Source: Eonycteris spelaea (taxonomy: Eukaryota > Chordata > Mammalia > Chiroptera > Pteropodidae). From it: DNA of 64,000 nt. Under the pieces are notes generated by a model, which saw only the letters and a program-made list of their open reading frames with translations, made no database searches and was not told the DNA's origin. This document shows positions 13,715 through 27,000 of the stretch, in pieces. The stretch covers positions 2,604,001 through 2,668,000 of the forward strand of contig PUFA01000006.1 in the NCBI GenBank assembly GCA_003508835.1, written 5' to 3'. Position 1 is the first letter of the stretch, and every line of letters starts with the position of its first letter. Made by a program: the position numbers and the translations under genes.

Positions 13715-14110
13715 AACCCGTGCCCCGGGCTCCAATCCCATTTTAGCTTTAGCCCCAGCCTCAGACCTAACCCCCACCTCAGCTGCAGCTTCAAACGCAA
13801 ACTGGAACTCCTAGCTCCAACCCCAGCTCCTTCCCCACATCTCAGCCCCAACCCGGAATCTTGAATTCCAATCCAACCTCCAGCTTTATTTCCAGATCCA
13901 ATTCAAGTCATAGCTCCAAGTCCCAACCCCAAATCTGGCTTGAAAGCTCGCTCAAGTTCTTCACCCGAACCCCAGCTCCAGATTCTGGTATTAGGTCCTA
14001 GACCTTACCTTCACCCTCAGTGCCTACCTTGCCTCCCGTTCCTGGATCCAGCTCCCAAATCCTAAATCCAAGCTCAAACCCTGCCTCAGCCCCAGTTCCA
14101 ACACCAGCTG
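13715..14110 (+). repeat. Degenerate 6-bp / 12-bp tandem repeat tract (CAGCTC / CCAACC type)
   Basis: About 400 bp read as imperfect hexamers such as CCAGCTCC, CAACCC and AGTTCC, rich in C and A with few G. The plus strand has long G-poor runs. The tract lies between TMEM125 and the CFAP57 3' end. The exact borders are soft. Confidence 0.5.
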
Positions 14111-15684
14111 ACCTGCAAACCCAGCCACGGTTCTCATCCCTTCTTTGGCAGTCTGGAGAATAACGAGCAGAAAGCATGGTGGAACAGCAGGTCTTCTGTG
14201 GCTCCAGGAACCCTTCCTCCACTCCCACACTCCATGAGTGACAGTCCCCCAGACATCTTTTGGGGTATCTGTTCGCAATGACCATCTTCACTGCAGAGAC
14301 GAACCCCAGCAACCAGGAGTCTATTTTGTGATGCACCCCTTTGGGTACTGGTAGCCAATGGTGGGCACGCAGATCCACTGTTCAGAACTAGAACCTTGTC
14401 CCAATTGAATACATTTACTACATCAGTTCACACAGTAGGTGCTCTGTATGTACTAGTCTACACTTGCTGCCCCTGCCAAATTTCATGAAGTGACACATAC
14501 TAGATGAGCAATAAATTTGTATTAAATACATGACCAGTCATCAGGTGGTGATCAGGATGCTCGCCCTTCCCGCTGCCTGGTACAGAACAGGGTTATTTCC
14601 TTGTAAATCTTCTCCCAGCCCAGCTCAGCTCAGGTGACGCTGACAGCCTCTCAGACACACTCAAAGCATAAGCAGGCCTCCGAACATGTAATGGTCTAGG
14701 GGAGCTCACCCCAACAGAGCTCAGGGAGAATGAACCCCACTCTTGGTCCTGACATGTCTTCTTTCTCACCTCCCGCTCCAAATCCAGATCAATGAATGCA
14801 AGGGGGTCCTATGTGAACACACAGATATTCCCAGGCCCACCTGGCCCCTCAGTCCCTCTTGACAGCGGCTGGTGGGTAATGGCTGGTTCTGCTTTGTGTG
14901 GGGAAAGGTAGACCTAATGCCAGAACCTCCCGAGGGGCAGGGTCTTCAGTGCTGGAGAACAGGATGGCAGATGAGGGCAGCTGGGAGCTCACACCATCTG
15001 GCCACAGCTGATGTTGACTCTAGAAGATGGGCAGGGGAGCCAGTGGATGTCTGGGGCCCAGAGAGAGGGCAGCCTCCAAAGGCACCGACTATCACAACAG
15101 AATTGAATGAGTCCCCAGAGTCAACGATGGACTGTAACCAGGACAAGAGTGGAGATCATATGCCAATGCCTAGCCACTCAAGTGACCTAAGGCTGCTGTG
15201 GGAGACGGTGACTGCCAGACCCACTCCATCAGTGAGGGGCAACTGGCTGAAGGGACTCTGTGAAGGAGGAGGTGGCACCAGCGAGGTGGAACCTCCCTAT
15301 GGGATCAGGATAGGGAAAGCGGAGAGGGAGGTCTCAGAGGCAGCAGCCACCCATCAGTGCCACCAAAAGGCTGGCGTAGGAACATGGGGGACAGAACATG
15401 GAGACAAGATTGTACCTGTGGCCCGAGATTTGCTAGCATGAGGCTGTGAACATCCTTGTGCTGCCAAGAAAACATATTGCTGACCTGCTGGCCAAGGCAC
15501 CAGGCCCTACTAGGGTGGGCCTCTCCTTGGCCTGGGCTTTCTCCTCCTCCTTGCCGGCTGGACCTCAGCCAACCACTGAGCTTAGCTGGGAGGTGTCCAC
15601 TCCTTTAACTTCTGGTTTAGACTCTCCAGGTGTCACAATCCTAAAACTGCCACCACTTGGCCCGGTGTTCTGTTCGGACGCCTC
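14111..15684. other. Intergenic DNA between TMEM125 and CFAP57, nothing recognised
   Basis: A 189-residue open frame on the plus strand (14872-15441) shows no domain, signal, membrane span or splice context, so I treat it as chance. Confidence 0.4.
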
Positions 15685-15835
15685 TGGTGCAGGCTTAAGA
15701 GTATGGGATGTGGAGGCCACTGGGCAGATGGCTTTTAACCCTGGCCCCGCCAGTGTGAGCCTGTGTGTGACTTCACTCCCCCTTGGTTCTGGTTTCCTCA
15801 TCTGTAACCTCAGGCCCATCTTGTAGGTGAAATGC
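15685..15835 (+). repeat. MIR fragment
   Basis: It contains TAACCCTGGCCCCGCCA, GTGTGACTTC, GGTTTCCTCATCTGTAA in MIR order. Confidence 0.5.
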
Positions 15836-15949
15836 GTTGTCTTGATTCTAGGGGTTTTCTTAAGTTGAAAAATCTGTCATTTGAGTGTGGCTACGTCCTA
15901 GTCACAGTGAATTAATTTCCCTTGGCCCCTGAGAAGAGCCTCCATTTCT

Positions 15950-16160
15950 TTTGGCATGTTCCTTCTTCCCCGGTTCTTCCCCTCACCCCACCTTTGCGTG
16001 GCTCTCTCCGGTCCTGAAGTCAGGAGAAGTCACCTCTCTGCATCTCCATTGCCACCATGTTGGTTCTCACATGTGGCCAGCACAGTACCCTCCTAACTGG
16101 TCTCCCTGCCTCCACTATTGTGTCCTTCAGTCAATGCGCCACTCGGAGACCTGAGTGAAC
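15950..16160 (+). repeat. L2 fragment
   Basis: TCTCCATTGCCACCATGTTG and CCTCCTAACTGGTCTCCCTG are L2 words on the plus strand. Confidence 0.5.
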
Positions 16161-16289
16161 TTGAAAACCCGAAACAGCCCTTGTCTCCACGGAGCTGAGA
16201 GCCAAGTAGGAGAGGCAGCCTTGGACAACCGAGCGGCTATGTCACGGCGAGGGTTGTGAAGAGAATGATATGGTCTCTGTAATTTCGAA

Positions 16290-16470
16290 GTGGGGGAGGG
16301 ATCAGGGACCGTCATCCTGAGGGAGTTGACATTTCAGCTACTATCTGAAGGAGGAGTCGTTCACTGAGTGAGGTGTGGAAGCACGAGCATTTCAGGCACA
16401 CAAAACAGTATGCGGAAAGACCAGGAAGCAGGGGAGAACTTGGCCTTTTATAGAGATTGAAAGGAGGCCA
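16290..16470 (-). repeat. L2 fragment, antisense
   Basis: GAGTTGACATTTCAGCTACT, ATCTGAAGGAGGAGTCGTTC and AGGCACACAAAACAGTATGC follow reverse L2 order. Confidence 0.45.
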
Positions 16471-17733
16471 GTGTGTCAAGAGCCTGGGAAGTGGTGGGGA
16501 GTGACTCTCAGTGGCTCCGCATGGGCCTCTGTAATGAGTCTTCAAGACTCTGCACCATCTGGCCCTGCTGACCTCCTTAACTTCATTTTGAGTCAGTTTC
16601 TTCTGCAAAGGTAAAGCCAAGGTGCTAGTTCGGACTGGAGAAGTCCGAGTCCCAGAAAGGCCCATCTACCCAGCGTGATAACCTAGTGGGCTGTGGATGA
16701 ATGTTTCAGGAGGTACCTGAATTTTTTCCTGCTCCCTGGGCCTGGTCTCCCACTGCACAGAGGACATGCTGGGGTACACGTTGGTCTGGAGGGGAAAGGC
16801 TGGCCGATGTGACAGGCTGTGGGCTGGGGGCGGGGGTGGGGGAATTAAAAAGGAGAGAGTCCCACGTGTAATTTGCTTTGTGGCTTCTGCTGTGTACCTT
16901 CCCTCTGCTCTCCCTAGCCCCCAGGAGAACCTGCCAAGTGTGACAGCTATGTCTCAGCTCTCATTGGGGCAACTAACCCAAGAGCAGTACCCACAGTTGA
17001 GGTATGGCAGATTGGGGAAGTTGGGGAGATGCCTTGGGGATTCCATCAGGGATGAGCAGGGACTGGGGGCTTAAATATTTGTTACTTGGGTATTAGAAGG
17101 GTGCCTGGCCTCTGCAGGCGGGGGAAAACAGGGACATCTGGGTGTATACCTTTGCTCTTTAGTGCATAAAAACTACTTTTTCTGGCATGTGTAGCTGGGT
17201 CACCCAGTATGGTGCCCAGAGGAAGAGGTGTCCCCTAGAAATGGAAGAGTGGGGCAGGGCCCTGCAGAACGAGGGCGACAAGTCTAGAGTGGCATGGAAG
17301 TAAGAGGAATCGTTCTAACAGCAGGGTCAACAGATGAGGGAGACTGGAGGAACTCTAGTAACTTTGCCATGTTCATTATTTTACTCTCATCTTCACACAG
17401 ACATAAAAATCTTCAGAAAACCGTACTGAGTTTCATAAAGGAGACGAAAATGTAGGTGGCTTTGTCTGGCCCTGACTTGAATGGCAGAGGAGAAAGCCAG
17501 GTCAGAAGGCAGGGAGTGGTATGTAAAGTGAGAGCAGGCAGCTCATTCTTGAAGCCCAGAGCGGACGGGGGCAGTAGGGAAGCCAACTCCAAGTTCGGTG
17601 TGTTTTCCACAGGGACAGGCAGTGGTCGCTCTGGATGAGCTGGAGCCCCCGTCTTCAGGGTCCCCACTTTTTCTTCCCCCTTTCTCAGCTCCCTGTCTAA
17701 GCAGAGAGTTGGACACAGTTGTGGGCAAACCCC

Positions 17734-17739
17734 TTTATT
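17734..17739 (-). terminator. CFAP57: CFAP57 polyadenylation signal
   Basis: AATAAA on the minus strand lies 142 bp past the stop codon, giving a 3' UTR of roughly 160-170 nt. No other hexamer lies closer to the stop. Confidence 0.75.
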
Positions 17740-17880
17740 CTGAATGCATCCCAAATTCCCGAAGGCAGGAGAAAGAGGCTGGTGAAGTCAGTGCTGTGGG
17801 GACGGCAGCCCACAGTTGGCCTGGGGACAGATGCACAGTGCTTCTTCTAGTGTGGCGGAGATGGCTCATCGGGGGAGTCA

Positions 17881-18092
17881 CTAGGTCTGCACCTGAAAGT
17901 CTGTTTCTGACCTGGTGAGGGACGGAAGCCGAAGTACGGCGACAGGGTGGAACCCTGGGACCTGCTCTTGTTCTTGGATCTGGTCTCTGAGGCGCTGGAT
18001 TTCTAGGCGTTGCATTTCAATGATTCTCCCAGTTTCTTCCTGTTCATTTAGTCTCATGGTGGAAGCGATGCTGGGCGTGTCCTTGCTGGGCA
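17881..18092 (-). CDS. CFAP57: CFAP57 last coding exon 19 (w926-w995 and stop)
   Basis: The exon has 212 coding nt and opens after TCTTACAG. It completes a Val codon and continues [19 protein letters not shown]. The helical segment [19 protein letters not shown] is followed by a polar tail ending SETDFQVQT and TAG at 17881-17883. The first dozen residues match my memory of human poorly; the rest matches well. Confidence 0.95.
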
Positions 18093-21000
18093 CTGTAAGA
18101 GACAGAACAGGACTAATGTGGGCCGTCACTGGACTGCAACAAGCTTATTTGAAACCAGCTTATTCCCCCTTTCTCCCTCCTGGTCCCCTCAAACTTTTAT
18201 TGACCACCTTCTGTGGGGTAGACACTCAATTCCAGATGCCAGGGATATACAGATAAGCTATTGCACTGTCTAGCAGAGTTGGAGAAGTGAAGAGACATAC
18301 TTCAGAGTGATATGATAAATGCTGTACCCCAGAGTTGAGTCCCATGACCTCAGCCAGGCCCCTCTCCTGAGCCCCCCAATTTGCCTGCCTTGACGCCCCC
18401 ACCAGTGGAGGCTGCTCATTCTCCCATTCCTCACACCCCAAGGAGGTGGCACTCTTCTGCTGACCTAGGTTGGCTTCCACGCTGCCTGATTCTGACTCAG
18501 GTCAAAGCCCTGCTCCAGGAGGCAGACCCCTCTCTACCCTTCTTGATGTGGCCACTCCTACTCACATGCCTTGAGGACCTTCCCCTTCCCCGTGATTCTC
18601 AGTCATCCTCATGTACTGCCATCCCCTGGGGCAATGCCGGTGTCCCAGAGGGTTCAGGGCTCATCCCATCACCTCGCCTCACAAGGCTGGACTCTCAGCA
18701 TCAATGTCCTTGACCTCCACACCATGTCAACACCCACTCCCATGGCTCCCCCCCTCATCACGCCCAGGACCCTGCATTTTTCAAATCTTTCTCTCTAGTA
18801 CTCCATTCTCCTATCATAACCTCTCTTACTGCCTTATGCTCAAGACATTTGTTCTTTGATTCAGACCCCTTCTTCCTGGACGACTCCATTTTTCACCTAC
18901 CAAATGGGTTCCTTTATTGATTCGCTCCCATTTCTGCCCAGTTAGACCCTGTTAGAAACAGTGAGTTTCTTGCACCATTTTCTTGCACCACCCTTGGCAT
19001 TCCAGATGCCTTCTACTTCTGCCCCGTGTGCTCCGCACAGCCCAAACCCAAGACGATCCAACCACACAGTGTCTCCATTTTCACATCTGGCCTGGTGTGT
19101 CCTACTGAGAAGTAACATATGAGATTCAAATTCTTGGTTTCCAACCCCCAGACTTCATGTCCACGGCCAGCAAACCCTCTCATTCTCTACAGCAGCACTT
19201 CCAAACTTCACTCTAACTCTTCTCCCCAGCTCTTTAAAAAAAAAAAAAATTGTGGTAAAATATGTATAACATAAAATTTACCATCTTTTAAGGGTACAGT
19301 TTAGTATTGTTATGTATATTCACATTGTTGTACAATTTATCTCTAAAACTGTATCTTGCAAAACTGAAACTCTCTACTCATTCAAACATAACTCCGCACT
19401 CACTCCCTACCCCAGAGTCTGGCATACCATTCGGCTTTCCGTCTCTGTGTATTTGACTACTTCTCTAGGTACCTCAGATAAGTGGAATCGTGTAGTATTT
19501 GTCTTTGTGTGACTGGCTTACTTCACTTACCATAATGTTCGAAAAGTTCATTATGTTGTATCGTGCGTCAAATTTCCTTCTTTTTGTAAGGCTGAATAAT
19601 ATATTCTATTGTAGGTATATACCACATTTTGTTTATCCATTCATCTACTGATAGACACTTGGGCTGTGTTCACCTTTGGCTGTTGTGAATTGTGCTGTTC
19701 TGAACATGCGTGTACCAATCTATCTTTGAGATGCTGTTTTAAATTCTTTTGGGTACATACCCAGGGCGGAATTTTTGGTTCATCTTGTAATTCTATTTTT
19801 AATTTTTTCAGGAACTGCTGTACAGTTTTCCACAGTGGTTATGCTGTTTTACATTTCCACCAACATAGTACACTAGGTTTCCAATCCCTCCAGATCCTTG
19901 CCAACACTTGTTATTATTATTGTTTGTTTTCCTTGTGGTTTATTTTGAGAGTAGCTGTCCTAATGGGTGTGGGGTAGAATTTTATTGTGGTTCTGATTTA
20001 CATTTCACTAATGATTAGCAATGTTGAGCATCTGTGCATGTGCTTGTTGGCCGTTTGTATATCTTCTTTGGAGAAATGTCTATTCAAGTCCTTTGCCCAT
20101 TTTTAAATCTTGTTGTTGTTGTAGAGGTTCTTTATATACTCTAGATATCAGTCTTTATCAGATATACGGTTTGTAAATATTTTCCCCCTGTTTTGTGGGT
20201 TGTCTTTTCACTCTTGTTGATAGTGTTCTTGGAAGCACCAAAGTTTTAAATTTTGTTGTAGTCCATCTTTCCTTTCATTGCCTATGCTTTTGATGTCATA
20301 TCTAAGAAATCCTTGCCAAATCCAATGTTATAAAGCTTTCTCCCTATGTTTTTTTTTTTTTTTCCTACGATTTTATAGTTGCAGCTCTTACATTTAGGCC
20401 TTTGGTTTATTTTGAGTTAATTTTTGTATATGATATCAAGTAAGGGTCCAACTCCATTCTTTTGTATATGGATATCTTGTTTCCCCAGCACTATTCTTTG
20501 AAAAAATTGTCTTTAGCCCACTGAATAGTCTTGGCATCCATATTGAAAATCTTTTGACCCTACACGTGAAGATCTATTAATGGGCTCTCTATTCTATTCC
20601 ATTAACCCATTTGTCTGTTTTTATGCCAGTATCACACTATTTTTTATTACTACAGCTTTGCAGTAAGTTTTGAAATCAGTGTGAGTGCGAGACCTCCAAC
20701 TTTGGACTTTTTCAAGATTGTTTTGGCTATTCAGGGTACCTTGAGATTCAATAGGAATTTCAGGATGGATTTTTCCATTTCTGCCAAAAAACATTATTGA
20801 GCTTTTGATAAGTATTACATTGAACTGGTCGGTTGCTTTGGGTAGCATTGACATGTTAACAATATTTAGTCTTCTGAATCATGAACATGAGATGTTTTTC
20901 ACTTATTGATGTCTTCTTTAATTTCTTTCAGCAGTGTTTTGTACTTTTCAGTGTAAATGCCTTTTGCCTTTTGGTTAAGTTTATTTCTAAGTATTTTATT

Positions 21001-24000
21001 CTTTTTGGTGCTATTGTAAATGGAACTGTTTTCTTAATGTTCTCTTCATGTCTTTGTTAATGTATAAGAATGCAACTGATTTTTTTATGTGTTGACTTTG
21101 TATTTTGCAACTGGAATTTTTGATCCTTTACATGAAACCTCCCCCTATCCTCTTTGGAAGTTTGGAGGGTTTTTTTTCTTTGTACTCTGGTGTTTTGGAA
21201 TTTCATGATGATGGCCCTGGTAAGGGTCTATTTTGAAACCATTGTATTGGATACTAAGTGGATCTAATAGCTTCTTAAAGAATTTCTTCTTGTTTTCAGC
21301 CCTACCTTTACCTCCACTTCCAGAGATATGGCTTCTGCTAATTCCTGAGCCTTTTGAGGGTTCTGCAATGTGTATTAGATTTCCACCAGTTTTCCTACTT
21401 CTGGCTTAGGAGGCAGGTTTCTTGTGCCTATGAAGTTGGCACTATGTATCCATTTTCCAGCTTTCCAAATTTTGTGCGTCTTGTTTCCTTTTGGATCTTC
21501 TTTGATCTTATGGTTTATTTATGCCATTTTAGTAGGTTTTCAAGTAGCCATCATTAATGAGAAGTTCTAATGATATAGTTTTAATAACTGAAAACAAGCA
21601 GATGTGTGTCTATTAGAACCATTAGTTAATTATGTGAATGAAAACTTAATAAATGCTGCTAAAACTAAATGATGGTTTGGGGATGGCAACCTTTCCTGTT
21701 TGGCTAAAGAATTCTTAAAAACCAACCGAATTGGTCAATTTCTTAAACAACTTGAGGATGTATATTTTGAGCTAACTTGTCTTGTTGAGCCCATGTTCAA
21801 AATCAGAGGTCAGACTTGGGTTCTTTATAATCAAGGCAGAAAACTGATAATACCTATTGTCAACTGTTATGAACAAAATCTTCCATGAGAAAAGCTATTA
21901 TTGCACAAATGATATGATGTTTGGTTTGTTTCACAATAATCCATGGAGGGTGTGGGAGGAAATAGCTGGGGGGTGGAGATACTGATAAAGCAAGAATGAT
22001 TGATAGAAATTGATATCTGTTAAAGTTGGGGAATGGATTCATTAGATTTTTCTCTAAATTTTTGTATTTGTCTAAAAATTTCCATGACAGTAAGAAGAAG
22101 AATCTGGATATATTATACACCATCCTGAGGAGGTCTCAACTGATTATTTTCTAGGATGCTTGGGCATATCTGAAGTATTTTTTTTTAAAGAGAAGTTTTG
22201 TAATTGTTCACAGGCATATCTAGACTTCACCTCCAACTGAAGATGTTTTCACCTCCAAGAAGTCAAGTATCTCAGTCTTTATAACACATGTTATGTTCTT
22301 ATGTCAGTTCTTTTGACCTAATATTGACACTTATGGTACTACTCAGAGTTTACTGTTGTCTCAAGTTTCCTTCAACTCTAATGTAAAGGGCATACGAGAT
22401 AGCAAAATTATACACACACACACACACACACATACATATATATATTTTGAAATAGTTTAAGACTTGCAAGAAGCTATGAGAATAGTACAGAGTTCCTGTG
22501 TATCCTTCGGCCACTTTCCCCCAGTGATAGTATCTTACATAACCATAGTACATGAGAAGACTGGTATTTGAAAGACCCAGTCTACAGCTATGGGATGTTC
22601 CTGTTTATCAAGTTTCTCGGCTTTATTCCTGAATGTAAATCACTAGAAAACAATATACTTGAACCACATTGGCTTCATTTTAGAAATACCTTATACTCGT
22701 GGTTTTTATTGACTGTCCAGATAAGAAATGGATACCTGAAGAATGCTTTTTTTTTTTTTAATTGTCTGAAAACCTGCAGTTATAGACTCTCCCTTTCATA
22801 AGCATTCACGTAATAAGTTTTTCATTGAATTTAGTGCCAGGGAAAGGTTTGTTTCTCCGGAAAAAAAATTCCTTTTTCCATAAATAAGAACCACATACAT
22901 GACCATATTTCTTTGTTTCCCTTTTGCCTTGGCTGTCGGGAATTCAGAGGATCTTTGGGTTGTAATTGCAATAACTAACTCATTTTCTATTTCTAATTTC
23001 ATTCTTTTCCCTCTCCCTTTAAAGAGTTTCTGGTCTTTCTTTTTGTCTTTAATTGTACAGGTCTACAATCTCTTATCCACAATTCTAAAAGACAAAAAAC
23101 TCTAAAAATGATAAACATTTTAAAATTATGAAGTTTAGTGTGAATATTCATACCTTTCACAATAGAAATACTAAGATGTTTGATTTTAGGGTACTGCCCC
23201 AGACCCCTCTAGGTCTGTCACGTAATATACAGTATACAGTAAGCTCTAAGATCTGAAGGATTCTGAATTCTGACACCATAGCTAACCCCAAGGATTTTTT
23301 CTGAATGTAGTAGGGTCCTCACAGATCCTTTGGAACACAAATGTGTGGCATAGAGAGGCTCTCAGAAGACCACAGGGCGGATGTGACCTGATATAGGAGG
23401 ACACGTGGGAGAGGCAGCCTCGGAAGCCAAAGGGAGATGTACTTGTGGCTGCCGCTGATCCCTTGATCCCAATGCCCATCTCCCTTGGCCACTGGTGACA
23501 TTACCTGTCTCTATAACCTCTTGTGGTCGGACCTTCTTGGTCAGTTTCAGAGCTGCTTCAAGGTCGTAGACTTGGGAGCGGGTGACCTTCAGCTCCCTGC
23601 GCAGCTCATTAATCTCCTTGATGAGGGAGACATTTTCCTACAGGGGGAAAAAAAAAGAAAAAAGAAAAAAGAAAAAGAGAGAGAGACAGTGAGTATGGAC
23701 AGATGAATGATTACAGGGCACAGGGCCCACCCTGGCCAGGGGCTAAGAGTGTAGGGAATGGGTGAGGCTGGCCCTGGACCCAGATTAACTCTGGTTCCTT
23801 TACTGGGGCATGAATCTTTATCCTAGATCATGGCTCAGCCCCGTGAGGCACCAGCTAACTTACCTTCAGGTGGACTCTGGCAACATAAGATACAGACAGT
23901 GCACACTATTCCCATCCATCCAGGCTCTTTCCAACATCAACAGCAACAACAACACTTCTCTGAGCACTTAATGTGAATTTAATGCATTGAAGTAGCATAA

Positions 24001-27000
24001 TAATCCTATAATTAGATTCTATTACAATCATCATTTTATAGAAGAGGAAACTTAGGCACAGAGAGGCTATGTAACTTGCCCAAATTACATAGAGAGCCAG
24101 AATTCTGATCTTGACAGTGTGCTTCCAGAGCTCTTAGCTCTTAAGTACTGTGCTATGCTTTATTCTTTTTTTCTCATTGTTGAACCTACATTTACAGGGA
24201 ATTTGCCACACCCCTGAGATGGAGACAGAAATAAGACATGGTTTCTGCCCCAGCAGCACACTGTTCACCGTGGAACACAGGAAAATGGATAATTAACATT
24301 TGCTACATCCTCTGGAAGTTCATTTGCCTTGGGTTTGACAATATCCATTCATCCATGCATCCACCGCCCATCCAATATTTATTGAGTACTAATTACGTGC
24401 TAGGTACTGTGCTGACTCTCAAGTATATAGAAAGCGAGACCTGGCCTCTGCTCTTGAGGAGTTTAGGGTTTAGTGAGGATTCCTGGCACAGTTTAGCATG
24501 TTGTCTGCCTTGCTGGAAAGGCACAGAACCTTTCCAGGGTAGATTCCTAGGAACTGACCCTGGGGCTGAGGCTTGAAGAAATTATCAAGGAGGAGGTAAG
24601 GGAGTCCCAGACAACTGGAACTGTGGAAGAAAGGCACAGAAATGTGACATGGCTGGCACGTGCGGAGGACTTGCAGCGGTTTTGTATCACTGGGACGCAA
24701 AGTGAGAGGGGAGTACAGAAGAGTGAGGAGGAAGAGCATGCTGGCAGCCGGGTGGTGGGGGCTCTGGCAGTCAGCCATCTTTCCTCTCTTCTCTCCCCAC
24801 ACTTCAAATTACTGCCTTCCTTTCCACCGTCAGCACAAGGGCGCTAAGTGTGGCTCCCTGGAGGCATCTCCATCACCATGGGCCCAGAGAGACACTGGCC
24901 ACTTTGCTCTTAGGGCCCCATAGCCCCAGTACTCAGCTTGTCACAGGGGTGCCTCTCATGACTGTATAAATGAATTACCTGAAGATCTTGTTAAATGTGG
25001 CTTCTGACCCGGTAGGTCTGGAGTCGGTCCTGAGGTTCTGCATCTCTCACCAGCTCCCAAGAGATGCTGCCCCTGGTCTGTGAGCCAGATCACCTTAAGG
25101 GTCTGAGTACCAAAAAAGGCAAACGCAGGCCAAATCTATATAAAATAGACTAGTGCCAGGAACAAATTGTGCTTCTACTTGGGACATTCTCTCCGGAGTG
25201 GTAAGTGTGGAGTCAGAGCCCAGAGAACAGAATGATCCCAAGCACTATTCTCACTGAGTTTTGATAAGCATTCCTGGCTATGCGGACATGCCCATGTAGC
25301 CCTAGAGGGAGCAGGTGCCGAATGGGAGACACCCCATTATATCCTTTCCCTCCAGAGCCTCTTTATCTGAGTATGTCCGATATGCCTTCAGATTTTCAGA
25401 TAACTTTAGTATTCCTCATTCTTCTCTTTTGGATGGAATGCCCAATCATTGCCAATCCCTCATCCTCAGGCTAGGCTTTGTGCCCATTTTTGTATAAAGT
25501 CAGCAGGTTTTCTTTATCTGACCTTTTACCCTTTTAACCTATCCAGGCCTAGGTGATCAATCCTCCACATTTCCGTTTCAGATCTCCCGTAAAATCTCTG
25601 CCAAGTTTCCTTCGCCTGGAACTTCTCCATGCAAATTTGAGATTATGACATGACTGATTAAACACAAATTTATTGGTCTAAGACCTTGGCCTCTACCTTG
25701 CCTGTAAGAGGTGCTCCTTAAGTATTTGTGGAATGGATAAGCAAATGAATAACTAATGCAGCAGATACCAACTTGAATAAGATGAGATTCTTGCTAACAG
25801 GGAAATTACAAAATAGGGAGTAAAGGTCGGGTAGAGGAGAACAGACATAGAGTAGTCTCGGAAAAATCGCAGGGAATTCACAGGTAACCTGAGCTCAGGG
25901 GCTCTCTCCACTCCTCTTAGGTGGCATCATTCGGCTTCCCTCCCCTGCCTCATTCAACATAACAGCAGTAATCAGAATGAAGATTAGAGGCTGAAAGTAT
26001 CGTTTTCCCAGCCCCTTCCATAAACATCTTCAGTTACTTCTTCTTTTTGGTCCTCTCCATCCATTTTGTCACTGAATCCCGTCGATTTTGTGTCTGAGCT
26101 GAAACTTGAGTCCACTCTTACCGCTGTGATTTGTAACCTGCTCTCAGCATCTCTCCCCCTGCTGCTGTAATGGCCCCAAGTGGAGCCCTTGGCCTGGTTT
26201 CTCCCCGTCCTCCACCCTCGACAACACTGTCACAATGACTGGAACTTTTGGCTCCTGGTGCCTTTTGGTGTGAATGCCTGTTTCAACTGCCCTGTCAGCC
26301 GTGGACACCTCCATGATGCTGGCCACCTGAACGGACCTCCAGGACATGGCTCAGGCTTTATCAGAGTACGACTGAGGCCTGTGACTCGATACAACCCTAT
26401 TCCCCTGTTCTGTTTGTTTGTTCATTTGTTCATTTGTTCATCCATCCCTCCCTCCCTTCCCTCCATTCATTCATTCATTCATTCATTCATTCATTCATAA
26501 ACATCCCTTAAGAACCAGTTCCTGAAAGCCTGCTATGCACTGTTCATTGTGTCAGACAGAGTAAGTCGGTCTAGCTTGGACCTGATGCCAAGAGATGCCA
26601 TGAGAGTCTGAAAAGGGGCACCCATCCTGTGTGAGGAAGGCTCTTGGGGAGGCGGGATGGGAGGAGGGTTTCAGGCCCAGAGCCAAGAGGGAGCAAACAG
26701 GAGTTGAGGCATTAAATGCTTGATGATGATAAGAGTAATAACAACTTCAAGGGTTGATTGGATACCTGCACCATATCAAACATTTTTGCATACATTATCT
26801 CATTTAATCCCTACAACACCCTTATGAGGAAAGTGTTATTAGACTCATTTTCATAAGAGGAAATAGAGGCAGGGCGTAAATGGAAGAGCTAGGATTCAAA
26901 TCTGGTTGTTTGCATCCAAGTGCCTGGTTCCTCTGTGACTGTGGCCTCCCATACTCAACTTTCCCACCTCCATTCCAACACCTCTCATAGTATGATGGCA

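Noticed and set aside
14872..15441. A 189-residue plus-strand open frame
   Set aside because: No domain, signal or membrane segment; between genes; not in any family I know.
20621..20854. Open frame on the minus strand in the 7-kb A/T-rich block
   Set aside because: Decayed piece of L1 ORF2, not a host gene.
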